The notes under the pieces are model-generated. The model saw nothing but the letters and a program-made list of their open reading frames with translations, was not told the origin of the DNA and did no database searches. A stretch of 7,916 nucleotides of DNA, taken from NCBI GenBank assembly GCA_019247865.1, contig JAFBAJ010000837.1, positions 1 through 7,916 of the forward strand, given 5' to 3'. This DNA comes from Acidobacteriota bacterium (lineage in GTDB: Bacteria; Acidobacteriota; Blastocatellia; Pyrinomonadales; Pyrinomonadaceae). The translations under genes were made by a program, and so were the position numbers. Each line of letters starts with the position of its first letter. Positions within the stretch are counted from its first letter, which is position 1. Of this stretch, positions 7,887 to 7,916 are shown piece by piece.

Positions 7887-7916
7887 GAAATCGCGGTGCG
7901 TTTGAGAGCTAATCGC

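Overview
The window is a compact, GC-rich (about 60% G+C by eye) stretch of bacterial chromosome carrying seven protein genes, nearly all of housekeeping type. The organism cannot be named from sequence alone. The six-domain S1 with a long disordered N-terminus, the 'MDRLW-PWRY' type HIT protein, the large PgpH-type HD phosphodiesterase and the repeat style suggest Acidobacteriota (Blastocatellia-like); this is inference with moderate confidence. No tRNA, rRNA, CRISPR array, transposase, prophage or plasmid gene was seen.

Layout: on the + strand, the 3' part of hflX (ribosome-associated GTPase, cut by the window edge) is followed with zero spacing by a gene for a PgpH-like 7TM-HD protein (putative cyclic-di-AMP phosphodiesterase). 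This pair ends in a strong intrinsic terminator that lies inside the 3' end of the convergent gene. The rest of the window is read on the - strand. In transcription order it holds rpsA (ribosomal protein S1), a 175-base gap with a perfect palindrome built from 7-base units, an HU/IHF-like gene, a HIT-family nucleotide hydrolase gene, a class I SAM methyltransferase gene and an exported TlpA/ResA-like thioredoxin gene.

Functionally, both flanks concern translation and nucleotide signalling: HflX (ribosome splitting and rescue), S1 (mRNA recruitment), a probable c-di-AMP hydrolase and a HIT dinucleotide hydrolase. The rpsA to HU/IHF adjacency matches the rpsA-ihfB order known from Proteobacteria. 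HU-HIT-methyltransferase is probably one transcription unit (gaps of 36 and 3 bases), and tlpA may be its last member (gap of 58 bases).

I see no clearly novel multi-gene system. The most interesting non-coding signals are the heptad-periodic palindrome after rpsA, the terminator doubling as TlpA C-terminal codons, and the hflX/pgpH junction, where two long ORFs in the same frame are separated by only one stop codon.
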